DNA of 6,403 nt from SAR202 cluster bacterium. Lineage in GTDB: Bacteria; Chloroflexota; Dehalococcoidia; UBA3495. Below are positions 1-4,915 of this stretch, in pieces. The stretch covers positions 1-6,403 of the forward strand of contig VFHG01000314.1 in NCBI GenBank assembly GCA_009392075.1, read 5' to 3'. Below the pieces are notes generated by a model. That model did no database searches. It saw only the letters and a list, made by a program, of their open reading frames with translations, and had not been told where the DNA came from. A program made the translations under genes and the position numbers. Within the stretch, counting starts at the first letter, position 1; every line of letters begins with the position of its first letter.

Positions 1-1
1 C

Positions 2-370
2 AATTCGTCATTCATGGTCACCGGCCCAAACCAGGCGGCAATCAACGCCAAAAAAGAGGCTGTCAAGAAACAGATTGCCTTCTATTGTTCGACCAGAAGC
101 TATTCCAAGATTCTAGACGTGCAAGGCTTCCAAGACCTGGGCGTTTGGCTCCACGAAATGTCCCTGAAGCAACAATGGGACCAGATGGCGGAGCTGATCA
201 CCGACGAAATCCTAGACGCCTTCGCCGTGGTCGGCGGTTACAGCGAGATTCCCGGCCTGATGAAAGAACGCTTCGACGGGCTTCTGGACGAGGTCGTGCT
301 GAATGCCATCGGCCCAGGCAGCCAAGACGAGGCCGAGGTCAAGAAGGCGATCGAGAAGTTGCAGAGTTAG
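2..370 (+). CDS. LLM-class (probably F420-dependent) oxidoreductase, C-terminal part
   Basis: This is the 3' end of a luciferase-like monooxygenase-family gene. The frame is open from base 2, so the gene begins outside the window; the ATG at 14 is an internal methionine (the residues before it read NSSF). The visible 122 residues match the conserved tail of one F420-dependent LLM subfamily (the TIGR03617 type, from memory): a TGPN segment, then QIAFYCST, a GFQDLG segment, a helix with W and M, and the DEILDAFAVVGG motif near the end. Members are TIM-barrel flavin/F420 enzymes of about 320-350 residues, so roughly two thirds is missing. The substrate cannot be inferred. It ends at TAG (368-370) and is followed by a terminator at 423-448. 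It belongs to a different LLM subfamily from the complete gene at 3324-4277. Confidence 0.85.
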   Translation, partial: NSSFMVTGPNQAAINAKKEAVKKQIAFYCSTRSYSKILDVQGFQDLGVWLHEMSLKQQWDQMAELITDEILDAFAVVGGYSEIPGLMKERFDGLLDEVVLNAIGPGSQDEAEVKKAIEKLQS

Positions 371-401
371 TTGGGGCCGGACCGCACTTTCGATTGCTGA
401 T

Positions 402-418
402 GAGGGTGGAAATCCCTC
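402..418 (+). repeat. small hairpin downstream of the LLM gene
   Basis: GAGGG (402-406) pairs perfectly with CCCTC (414-418) around a 7-base loop. It lies 31 bases after the stop codon and directly before the terminator hairpin at 423-442, so the transcript can form two hairpins in tandem. It has no T tract of its own and may simply be the left shoulder of the dispersed palindromic repeat. Confidence 0.45.
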
Positions 419-422
419 TAAC

Positions 423-448
423 CCCCCGTTGTTAAAAGGGGGCTTTTT
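423..448 (+). terminator. Rho-independent terminator on a degenerate palindrome copy
   Basis: CCCCC (423-427) pairs with GGGGG (438-442). Inside, after one G/A mismatch, TT pairs with AA around GTTA. The stem is followed by C and five Ts (444-448). The position, 52 bases after the stop at 370, and the T tract fit intrinsic termination of the partial LLM gene. The C-block, T/A inner stem and G-block show it as a degenerate relative of the palindromes at 823-839 and 2302-2321. Confidence 0.6.
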
Positions 449-761
449 GGCTCTCCCGATTTAGCCCATATCTGGACGGTTTGCGGATCCGATATCAGGC
501 GCGGCGCGGTATACCGGCCGTCCGAACGCATCACGCCTCAGTCGCCGCGCACATTGTGGTGGCTGGCGATGCCCCACTTTCGATTGGCTCACTCGTTTCA
601 ATGTCCACCAGCAAGAAGTCAACTGCTTCGTTGATGAAGATGCTGTCGATCGACGGCAAGATTTCGATCACAGCCGGTTCGGCGGTAGGCTGCAGATTGT
701 CGGCTGCGCAGTCAACGAGGCTAATCACGCCTATAAAAAAAGTAGTATCTCTTGATTTTCG

Positions 762-803
762 GTCCTATTGCTTAAATTTCACAACTAAGCCCCTGTCCTA
801 TTG
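762..803 (+). repeat. Two direct copies of GTCCTATTG, 33 bp apart
   Basis: GTCCTATTG occurs at 762-770 and again at 795-803. The second copy continues as GGTGTGTCAGG. Spaced GTCC-type motifs occur at the ends of some IS481/IS3-type elements, where transposase binds, but no transposase fragment or matching opposite end is visible here. The repeat itself is certain; a mobile-element origin is only a guess. Confidence 0.35.
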
Positions 804-822
804 GGTGTGTCAGGTCAATTAT

Positions 823-839
823 CCCCTTTCGTAAAGGGG
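823..839. repeat. Dispersed palindrome, copy 2; possible hydrolase terminator
   Basis: CCCCTTT (823-829), loop CGT and AAAGGGG (833-839) form a perfect 7-bp stem with a 3-base loop, plus one extra G at 840. It is the cleanest of three related palindromes in the window. On the minus strand it lies 46 bases past the hydrolase stop codon, where a terminator is expected. The sequence after the stem on that strand is ATAATTG, with no real T run, so it may stop transcription weakly or protect the 3' end of the message. Confidence 0.6.
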
Positions 840-884
840 GACTAAGTGGCATTTTCGCGCCTTTCTTCCGTTCAACTTCAGTAT

Positions 885-1724
885 TTAAGCCCCGGCCCAC
901 TTCCCCGCTTCCACCGCTATCAAGAAGTCCAACACGGTCCTGTTATACAGGTCAGGCTCTTCCAAGTTTATGGTGTGGCCGGCTTGGGGGAAGACGGCTA
1001 GGCCGCATGAACGGATGTTCCGCTTCATGAAGATGGCCGGCTCTACACATGGAGTGTCCTCGTCGCCGATCAATACCAGCGTCGGGATCTTGATCTCCTG
1101 CAGTTGCTTCTCAACCTGGTAGATGGTGGGGCGCCTCATCTGGACGCCCTGGAATGTTAGCGAAGATCCTTGCGCCGAGTGGGCCGCCAGACCGGCGTGG
1201 AATTTGGCCCAGCCCGCCGGGTCTTTGCGCAGGAACTGCAGCCGCTCCGCCCCGTGGGCATAGCCGTCGGCGAACTTCTCCATACCCTCTGCGACCATCA
1301 ACTCACTAAGCGCCTGCCATGACTCCACCAGCCGCTCCCGGTCACCGGCGTCGGAACCCGCGCCGGCCGAGGCCACGGTGATCGACCGGCACATCTCCGG
1401 ATGGGCGATGGCGAAGCCGATGGTCAGGGTCCCGCCCATTGAAAGTCCTCCGATATGTGCCTGCTCGATGCCCAGATGCTGCAGCAGCCGGTACATGTCC
1501 TCTACCTGAATTTCCTGGGAATAGGCGTCTGGGTCGTCGGGAACACCGGAAGGCGGGTAACCTCGGTGGCAATAGGTGATGACTTGGTAGCGGCGGGAGA
1601 AGAAATTTACCTGGGGCTCCCAACTGGTGATGTCTCCGGCGAATTCATGGCTCAGCACCATCGGATAGCCCTCGCCGGCTATCTGGTAGTGAATGTCAAC
1701 GCTGTCGGACGAGAAAGTGGGCAT
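885..1724 (-). CDS. Alpha/beta-fold hydrolase
   Basis: A 279-residue alpha/beta hydrolase, the usual length for the abhydrolase_1 (3-oxoadipate enol-lactonase-like) group, and presumably a cytosolic esterase, lactonase or C-C hydrolase. The catalytic triad is visible: Ser95 in GLSMGG, Asp223 in LIGDEDTPC and His250 in QAGHTINLEEP. A variable cap region lies at about 120-200. There is no signal peptide. The frame extends upstream to 1820, but the ATG at 1724 is preferred. It has GGAG 8 bases upstream, it begins the family's usual N-terminal pattern (VDIHYQIAGEGYP), and the near-consensus promoter at 1767-1795 lies inside the longer version. One oddity is SHEFAG after the first core strand, where the family usually has HG. 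It is divergent from the VOC gene. The substrate is unknown. Confidence 0.9.
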   Translation of the reverse strand: MPTFSSDSVDIHYQIAGEGYPMVLSHEFAGDITSWEPQVNFFSRRYQVITYCHRGYPPSGVPDDPDAYSQEIQVEDMYRLLQHLGIEQAHIGGLSMGGTLTIGFAIAHPEMCRSITVASAGAGSDAGDRERLVESWQALSELMVAEGMEKFADGYAHGAERLQFLRKDPAGWAKFHAGLAAHSAQGSSLTFQGVQMRRPTIYQVEKQLQEIKIPTLVLIGDEDTPCVEPAIFMKRNIRSCGLAVFPQAGHTINLEEPDLYNRTVLDFLIAVEAGKWAGA

Positions 1725-1732
1725 GTTCAACA

Positions 1733-1736
1733 CTCC
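1733..1736 (-). promoter_or_regulatory. Ribosome binding site deciding the hydrolase start
   Basis: On the minus strand GGAG sits 8 bases before the ATG at 1724. No comparable motif precedes the upstream in-frame ATG at 1820, which supports the shorter 279-residue protein. Confidence 0.7.
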
Positions 1737-1766
1737 GGTTTGATCTTGGCCTAAAGGTCGTTCTGG

Positions 1767-1795
1767 ATGATAGTTTCCCTTAGCAGGCACGTCAA
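1767..1795 (-). promoter_or_regulatory. Sigma70-type promoter of the hydrolase gene
   Basis: Reading the minus strand, TTGACG (1795-1790) is followed by a 17-base spacer and TATCAT (1772-1767). Each hexamer matches the TTGACA/TATAAT consensus at five of six positions and the spacer is optimal. Transcription should begin near 1760, giving a leader of about 35 bases with the GGAG site. This is the best promoter in the window. Confidence 0.7.
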
Positions 1796-1803
1796 TTTGG
1801 GGG

Positions 1804-1832
1804 TTGCCTCTCCGCGCCAAACAGGCTAGTCT
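1804..1832 (+). promoter_or_regulatory. Possible promoter of the VOC gene
   Basis: TTGCCT (1804-1809), a 17-base spacer and TAGTCT (1827-1832) resemble a weak sigma70 promoter. The -35 matches at four positions and the -10 at three. A start near 1839 would leave a leader of about 24 bases with GGAG at 1853-1856. Its -35 lies 9 bp from the -35 of the opposing hydrolase promoter, so the two would be back to back and could share a regulator. Confidence 0.35.
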
Positions 1833-1852
1833 TCGGCCAATCTCAAGCTAAT

Positions 1853-1856
1853 GGAG
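1853..1856 (+). promoter_or_regulatory. Ribosome binding site of the VOC gene
   Basis: GGAG lies 6 bases before the ATG at 1863, a standard Shine-Dalgarno spacing that confirms the start. Confidence 0.7.
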
Positions 1857-1862
1857 TGAAAC

Positions 1863-2270
1863 ATGCTGAATAAAGTGCACCATGTGACCTACGTGGTGGA
1901 GAGTATCTCGGACATGGCCGCCTACATGGAGAAAAGCTTTGGCATCAACCCGATCTCGACCGACGAGTTTACCGAGCAGGGCTTCAAGTCCATCTTATTC
2001 CGCATCGGCGAGACACTAGTAGACTTCTTTGAGCCCATGAGGGAAGACACAACAATGGCTCGCCAACTGAAGGCCACCGGCCCCGGCGTAATGCATGTGG
2101 CCTGGGGAGTGGACAGCATCGACGCCGTCTTCAAGAGCCTGCAAGACAACGGCAACCAGATGCGCGGCGACGCCCCCGCCATCAGCCCTTTCGGCTACAA
2201 AACCGCCAACATAGAGACCGAAAGCTCCCACGGCATCCATTTCCAACTTGCCGAGGGCGAGCCAGCGTAA
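1863..2270 (+). CDS. VOC superfamily (glyoxalase/epimerase-like) single-domain protein
   Basis: A 135-residue protein with the two beta-alpha-beta-beta-beta modules of the vicinal oxygen chelate fold. Module 1 opens with NKVHHVTYVV and includes VDFFEP at 53-58. Module 2 opens with PGVMHVAWGVDSIDAVF (about 74-90) and ends with GIHFQL (124-129). Likely metal ligands by analogy with methylmalonyl-CoA epimerase are His7, a residue in the VDFFEP strand (Asp54 or Glu57) and His78. At the position where epimerases carry the final glutamate I see Gln128, so epimerase activity should not be assumed. Family members include epimerases, glyoxalase I, dioxygenases and antibiotic-binding proteins. It is probably cytosolic and dimeric. 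It starts at an ATG with GGAG upstream, is divergent from the hydrolase, and is followed 85 bp later by the aldo/keto reductase. The substrate is unknown. Confidence 0.88.
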   Translation: MLNKVHHVTYVVESISDMAAYMEKSFGINPISTDEFTEQGFKSILFRIGETLVDFFEPMREDTTMARQLKATGPGVMHVAWGVDSIDAVFKSLQDNGNQMRGDAPAISPFGYKTANIETESSHGIHFQLAEGEPA

Positions 2271-2295
2271 AGCACCGTGTCCAAATGGGTCAAAG

Positions 2296-2332
2296 AAAAA
2301 GCCCCTCTTTCGTAAAGGGGGTTGGGGCTTTT
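2296..2332 (+). terminator. Terminator-shaped hairpin, palindrome copy 3, between VOC and reductase
   Basis: AAAAGCCCC (2297-2305) pairs perfectly with GGGGCTTTT (2324-2332), a 9-bp stem whose 3' arm ends in four Ts. The enclosed segment can form its own hairpin, TTT-CGT-AAA, and alternatively CCC at 2303-2305 pairs with GGG at 2319-2321 as in the other repeat copies. It starts 26 bases after the VOC stop codon and ends 24 bases before the reductase ATG. It has A and T tracts on both sides, so it could act on either strand. The two mutually exclusive pairings make partial termination plausible. Confidence 0.6.
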
Positions 2333-2340
2333 CACCCCCA

Positions 2341-2345
2341 GAGGA
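2341..2345 (+). promoter_or_regulatory. Ribosome binding site deciding the reductase start
   Basis: GAGGA lies 10 bases before the ATG at 2356. The frame is open upstream to 2248, but that longer version would translate through the repeat hairpin and overlap the VOC gene by 23 bases. The peptide it would add, PLFRKGGWGF, is the usual spurious reading of such repeats. Confidence 0.6.
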
Positions 2346-2355
2346 AAAACTACCT

Positions 2356-3327
2356 ATGGAATACAACTCACTAGGCCGCACCGGGCTAAATGTTTCCCGT
2401 GTGGGATTCGGCGGCGGCGGTATCGGCGAGGTCTGGGGCGCAACCACTCGCGACGAAGCTGTCAGGGCCGTCCACAAAGCGCTCGACTTGGGGATTAACT
2501 ACTTCGACGTTGCTCCGGCCTACGGCGACGGCAAGGCGGAAGAGGCGCTAGGTATAGCGCTAGAGGGGCGGAGTGAGGAAGTAATCATCGGAACCAAGGT
2601 CCGGTTAGCCGCCGAGGATATGGGCGACGTTTCCGGCGCAGTGCAGCGTTCCATGGAAACTAGCCTGCGGCTATTGAAACGCGACTCGGTGGATATCCTC
2701 CACGTCCACAACCGGTTCACCGAGGACAGAGGCAGCACTCTGAATTCGCTCTCCGCAGACGATGTTATGGGGCCGGTGCTGGACGCCTACCAGGCGGTGC
2801 AGACGGCGGGCAAGACCCGGTTCATCGGCCTATCCGCCATGGATCACCACGTACCCACGCTCAACCGAATCATGGACACGGGAAGCTGGGACACCGTGTT
2901 GGCCTACTACAACCTGCTGAATTGGACTGCCCAATCCAAACCGCCGCCGGGAGTAAACCTGTTCGACAACGGCCAGAACATCCCGTTGGCTAAAAAACAC
3001 AACATGGGAATCATTGGCATCCGCTCCCACGCCGCAGGGGCGCTGACCTCTAGCGTAGACCGGCCCGTGCCAGCCGACAACGACCTGCTGCGGGAGGACA
3101 TAGAAAGCGCCGCCAGGCTGAGTTTTCTTCTCGATGACCCGATACAGAACCTTTCTCAGGCTGCGTTGGTCTTCTGCCTGATGAACCGCGACATCCACAC
3201 CACGGTCCCCGGAGTAAAGAACCAGGCCGAGTCCGAGGAGATTGCCGGTTGCATCAACCTGCCTCCCTTCCTGCCGGCAAGGATGACTCGTCTACGCGAG
3301 CTCTACTTCAAGGGGTTCCGGAACTAG
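2356..3327 (+). CDS. Aldo/keto reductase
   Basis: A 323-residue NAD(P)H-dependent aldo/keto reductase with a TIM barrel of normal length. It opens with the family's MEYNSLGRTGLNVSRVGFG. The catalytic tetrad is complete: Asp51 and Tyr56 (in YFDVAPAYGDGKAEEALG), Lys81 (IIGTKVRL) and His118 (DILHVHN). VPGVKN at 284-289 is the C-terminal cofactor-binding signature. KTRFIGLSAMD in the middle is the typical strand for this group. Overall it is closest to the sugar/aldose dehydrogenase-like reductases (L-galactose or D-threo-aldose dehydrogenase type), which is a resemblance and not a substrate assignment. It is cytosolic. It follows the VOC gene and no separate promoter fits between the hairpin and the ATG, so it is probably read through from the VOC promoter. 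Its stop codon overlaps that of the convergent LLM gene. Confidence 0.92.
   Translation: MEYNSLGRTGLNVSRVGFGGGGIGEVWGATTRDEAVRAVHKALDLGINYFDVAPAYGDGKAEEALGIALEGRSEEVIIGTKVRLAAEDMGDVSGAVQRSMETSLRLLKRDSVDILHVHNRFTEDRGSTLNSLSADDVMGPVLDAYQAVQTAGKTRFIGLSAMDHHVPTLNRIMDTGSWDTVLAYYNLLNWTAQSKPPPGVNLFDNGQNIPLAKKHNMGIIGIRSHAAGALTSSVDRPVPADNDLLREDIESAARLSFLLDDPIQNLSQAALVFCLMNRDIHTTVPGVKNQAESEEIAGCINLPPFLPARMTRLRELYFKGFRN
3324..3327. other. Shared CTAG of two convergent stop codons
   Basis: TAG of the reductase (3325-3327, plus) and TAG of the LLM gene (3326-3324, minus) overlap in the palindromic tetranucleotide CTAG. The two genes thus overlap by four bases, and any terminator for either must lie within the other's coding sequence. 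Confidence 0.85.
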
Positions 3328-4277
3328 ACCTTCGGCCACACCTTGGTGGCGAAGTCTTCCATCAACCCCAGCATTTGGTCCAGGTCGTCGGTCTGCCGCA
3401 GAAAGTCCCAGATCATCGAAGTCACGCCCATCTCCTGATATTGGCGGATGTCTCCCGCGATCTGGTCTGCGTCGCCGACGAAGGGCAGGCGGTTCGACCC
3501 GGCAGCTTCTTTCTTCAACTCGAATTGGTGCGTCCGGTAGATCGTCTCAATGGTCGACGGGTCGCGGCCGAAGCGCTCGGCGTATTGCGCCAGCCGTGCC
3601 AACCCTGCCTTCAGTTGCTCAGGCGTGCCCATGGGGAAAGTGGGGTTGGAGCCCAGCGGATACCAGCCGTCGGCCAGTTCGGCGGTCCGGCGCAGGGCGG
3701 GGCGGCTTTCCCCGCCCACCCAGATGGGCGGATGGGGCTTCTGAACCGGCTTGGGCAGGAAGCTTATATCGTCAAAACTGATGTACTTGCCCTCGAAATG
3801 AGGGTCGTCCTCGGTCCACAGCACCTTGAAAGCCCGGATGTATTCATCCGTTACCGCGCCGCGTTCTTCGAAGGGCGGCAGGCCCAACGCCTCAAACTCC
3901 TCTCGCATCCAGCCCACACCCACACCCACTACCAACCGACCTCCGGAGAGGACGTCCAGCGTGGCCAGCGACTTGGCGGCGAGGAGCGGATTGCGGTGGG
4001 GGACGATCAGGACGCTGGTCACCAGCCGGATCTTGCTGGTCTGACCGGCGATGTAGGACAGCAGGGTGATCTGTTCCATAGATTCACCCGAACCCGAGCC
4101 GGGGAACTCCCCTCCCTCAGTGTAAGGATAGGGGGATGAGATATGCCTGGGCACTAGGATGTGGTCCCCGGTGAGCAGGGAGTCGAAACCCAACTCCTCG
4201 CCCTTTCTGGCGATGATACCCAACCTCTCGGGAGTAGCAAGTTGCCCTCGTCCCGGCAGTGTAAATCCGTACTTCAT
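3324..4277 (-). CDS. LLM-class (probably F420-dependent) oxidoreductase, complete
   Basis: A complete 317-residue luciferase-like enzyme, resembling the TIGR03619 (Rv2161c-like) F420 group from memory. It begins with the barrel's first strand MKYGFTLPGRG. LGFDSLLTGDHILVP (29-43) carries the active-site Asp-His. IRLVTSVLIVPHRNPLLAAK (83-102) and SGGRLVVGVGVGW (111-123) form the cofactor-phosphate region. PHPPIWVGG (181-189) and ADGWYP (202-207) follow, all standard for the family. Such enzymes move hydride between F420H2 (or FMNH2) and an organic substrate; cofactor choice is inference from the subfamily. The start is supported by AGGAG 8 bases upstream. It lies 29 bp behind the TPR gene on the same strand, so an operon is possible. 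Its TAG shares CTAG with the reductase stop, leaving no room for a terminator outside coding sequence. Confidence 0.92.
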   Translation of the reverse strand: MKYGFTLPGRGQLATPERLGIIARKGEELGFDSLLTGDHILVPRHISSPYPYTEGGEFPGSGSGESMEQITLLSYIAGQTSKIRLVTSVLIVPHRNPLLAAKSLATLDVLSGGRLVVGVGVGWMREEFEALGLPPFEERGAVTDEYIRAFKVLWTEDDPHFEGKYISFDDISFLPKPVQKPHPPIWVGGESRPALRRTAELADGWYPLGSNPTFPMGTPEQLKAGLARLAQYAERFGRDPSTIETIYRTHQFELKKEAAGSNRLPFVGDADQIAGDIRQYQEMGVTSMIWDFLRQTDDLDQMLGLMEDFATKVWPKV

Positions 4278-4285
4278 GTTGCAGA

Positions 4286-4290
4286 CTCCT
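4286..4290 (-). promoter_or_regulatory. Ribosome binding site of the complete LLM gene
   Basis: On the minus strand AGGAG lies 8 bases before the ATG at 4277. It sits within the 29-bp gap after the TPR gene. Confidence 0.75.
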
Positions 4291-4297
4291 GCTTATG

Positions 4298-4309
4298 TAA
4301 ACTTGTTTA
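4298..4309. repeat. 12-bp perfect dyad at the TPR/LLM junction
   Basis: TAAAC-TT-GTTTA is a perfect inverted repeat that overlaps the TPR stop codon and lies 7 bases upstream of the LLM ribosome binding site. It could be an operator for the LLM gene, but a 10-bp arm match in AT-rich sequence may be chance. Confidence 0.25.
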
Positions 4310-4915
4310 TCGGATTTGAGCGGCTTGGCGGGCCGTCTCAAGGCGTTTGCGGCTCAGTTCTGTTCGGTCGTGGTCAGGGCCCAGCACTCTCACTCTGTCC
4401 TCGATTATCTCCTCATGCATTTCAGCGGCCTCTTTGTATAAGCCCAGAGCGGCCAAGGTATTGGCCAGGCTGCTCCGGCTGCGGAGCGTGTCCGGGTGGT
4501 CACGGCCTAGAGCCCGAATTCGCCGCTCCAGGATACTCTCAAACATCGGTTTGGCATCGACGTACCTGGCGGCGGCGAAGTAGGTATTGGCCAGGCGGCT
4601 GAGGCTCCGCAAGGTTTGTGGGTGTTCCGGCCCGAGTTTGTGTTGATGGATCCGGATATTCTCGGAGTAGAGCAAGAAGCATTCTTCAAATTGGTTGACC
4701 GCCCGCAGGGACCGGGCCAGACCACTCCGGGCGTTGATGGTCTGGAAGTGCCGCTCTCCCTGGAATTTCAAACGGGTCGCCAGAACGTTGCGCAGAACCT
4801 CCACCGCCTCCGCGTTCCGTTTGACTGAGTGGAGTTCCTTTGCTTGGGCCTCTAAGCGGGACAGGGCATCTGGGTTGAATTCTTTGGCTGGCAAGATTAG
4901 CTTTGACCTCACCAA
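4307..4915 (-). CDS. Kinesin-light-chain-type TPR protein, possibly N-terminally truncated
   Basis: Up to 202 residues, almost all tetratricopeptide repeats of the 42-residue kinesin-light-chain type (TPR_10/TPR_12). The threonine that opens each unit recurs at 59, 101, 143 and 185, an exact 42-residue period. The best units read LGxxHPxTLxSxxxLA, with LGPEHPQTLRSL and LGRDHPDTLRSR plain to see. Four units cover about 17-184, followed by a capping helix. Such repeats bind proteins or peptides; no catalytic, membrane or DNA-binding domain is attached. The start is uncertain. The frame opens after TAA 5 codons upstream, there is no ATG, and the only early starts are TTG (4915), GTG (4912) and TTG (4894), none with a well-spaced ribosome binding site. 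It may be a leaderless gene or the tail of a longer TPR protein that lost its front. The LLM gene follows 29 bp downstream. Confidence 0.72.
   Translation of the reverse strand: MVRSKLILPAKEFNPDALSRLEAQAKELHSVKRNAEAVEVLRNVLATRLKFQGERHFQTINARSGLARSLRAVNQFEECFLLYSENIRIHQHKLGPEHPQTLRSLSRLANTYFAAARYVDAKPMFESILERRIRALGRDHPDTLRSRSSLANTLAALGLYKEAAEMHEEIIEDRVRVLGPDHDRTELSRKRLETARQAAQIR
4456..4596 (-). repeat. 15-bp coding direct repeat at 126-bp period inside the TPR gene
   Basis: AGGTATTGGCCAGGC occurs at 4456-4470 and identically at 4582-4596, exactly 126 bp (42 codons) apart. It encodes the LANT stretch of TPR units 3 and 4. The identity at DNA level suggests fairly recent duplication or gene conversion between these two units; the other units have drifted. 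Confidence 0.7.

Larger units (their letters stand above)
371..884. other. 514-bp intergenic region without a convincing gene
   Basis: The region separates the LLM gene end from the convergently oriented hydrolase end, so both neighbours finish here. It holds the tandem hairpins (402-448), a GC-rich stretch at about 465-728 and an AT-richer stretch at 729-884 with a run of seven As near 735-741, a 9-bp motif repeated at 762 and 795, and a palindrome at 823-839. Between 531 and 728 three frames are open: a GTG-started minus-strand frame of 65 codons, the plus frame aligned with it codon for codon, and a second plus frame. None has a ribosome binding site or a family I recognise. I read it as non-coding or as the remnant of a decayed gene. 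Confidence 0.6.

Noticed and set aside
481..834. Plus-strand TTG-started frame of 117 codons
   Set aside because: No ribosome binding site, atypical start, unlikely composition, and it runs into the palindrome at 823-839.
1725..1820. 32-residue upstream extension of the hydrolase
   Set aside because: It contains the near-consensus promoter and lacks a ribosome binding site; the ATG at 1724 has both the site and the family N-terminus.
2248..2355. Upstream extension of the aldo/keto reductase
   Set aside because: It would translate the repeat hairpin and overlap the VOC gene; the ATG at 2356 has a ribosome binding site and matches the family start.
2016..2477. Minus-strand open frame across the VOC end and reductase start
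   Set aside because: It is antisense to two recognised genes and crosses the repeat hairpin, with no ribosome binding site or family.
3249..4139. Long plus-strand open frame of 296 codons
   Set aside because: It is antisense to the complete LLM gene, whose motifs, length and ribosome binding site are convincing; the plus-strand product is rich in Gln, His and Arg and matches no family.
4159..4602. Plus-strand open frame opposite the TPR gene
   Set aside because: The minus-strand frame has an exact 42-residue TPR period; the plus frame is its antisense shadow.
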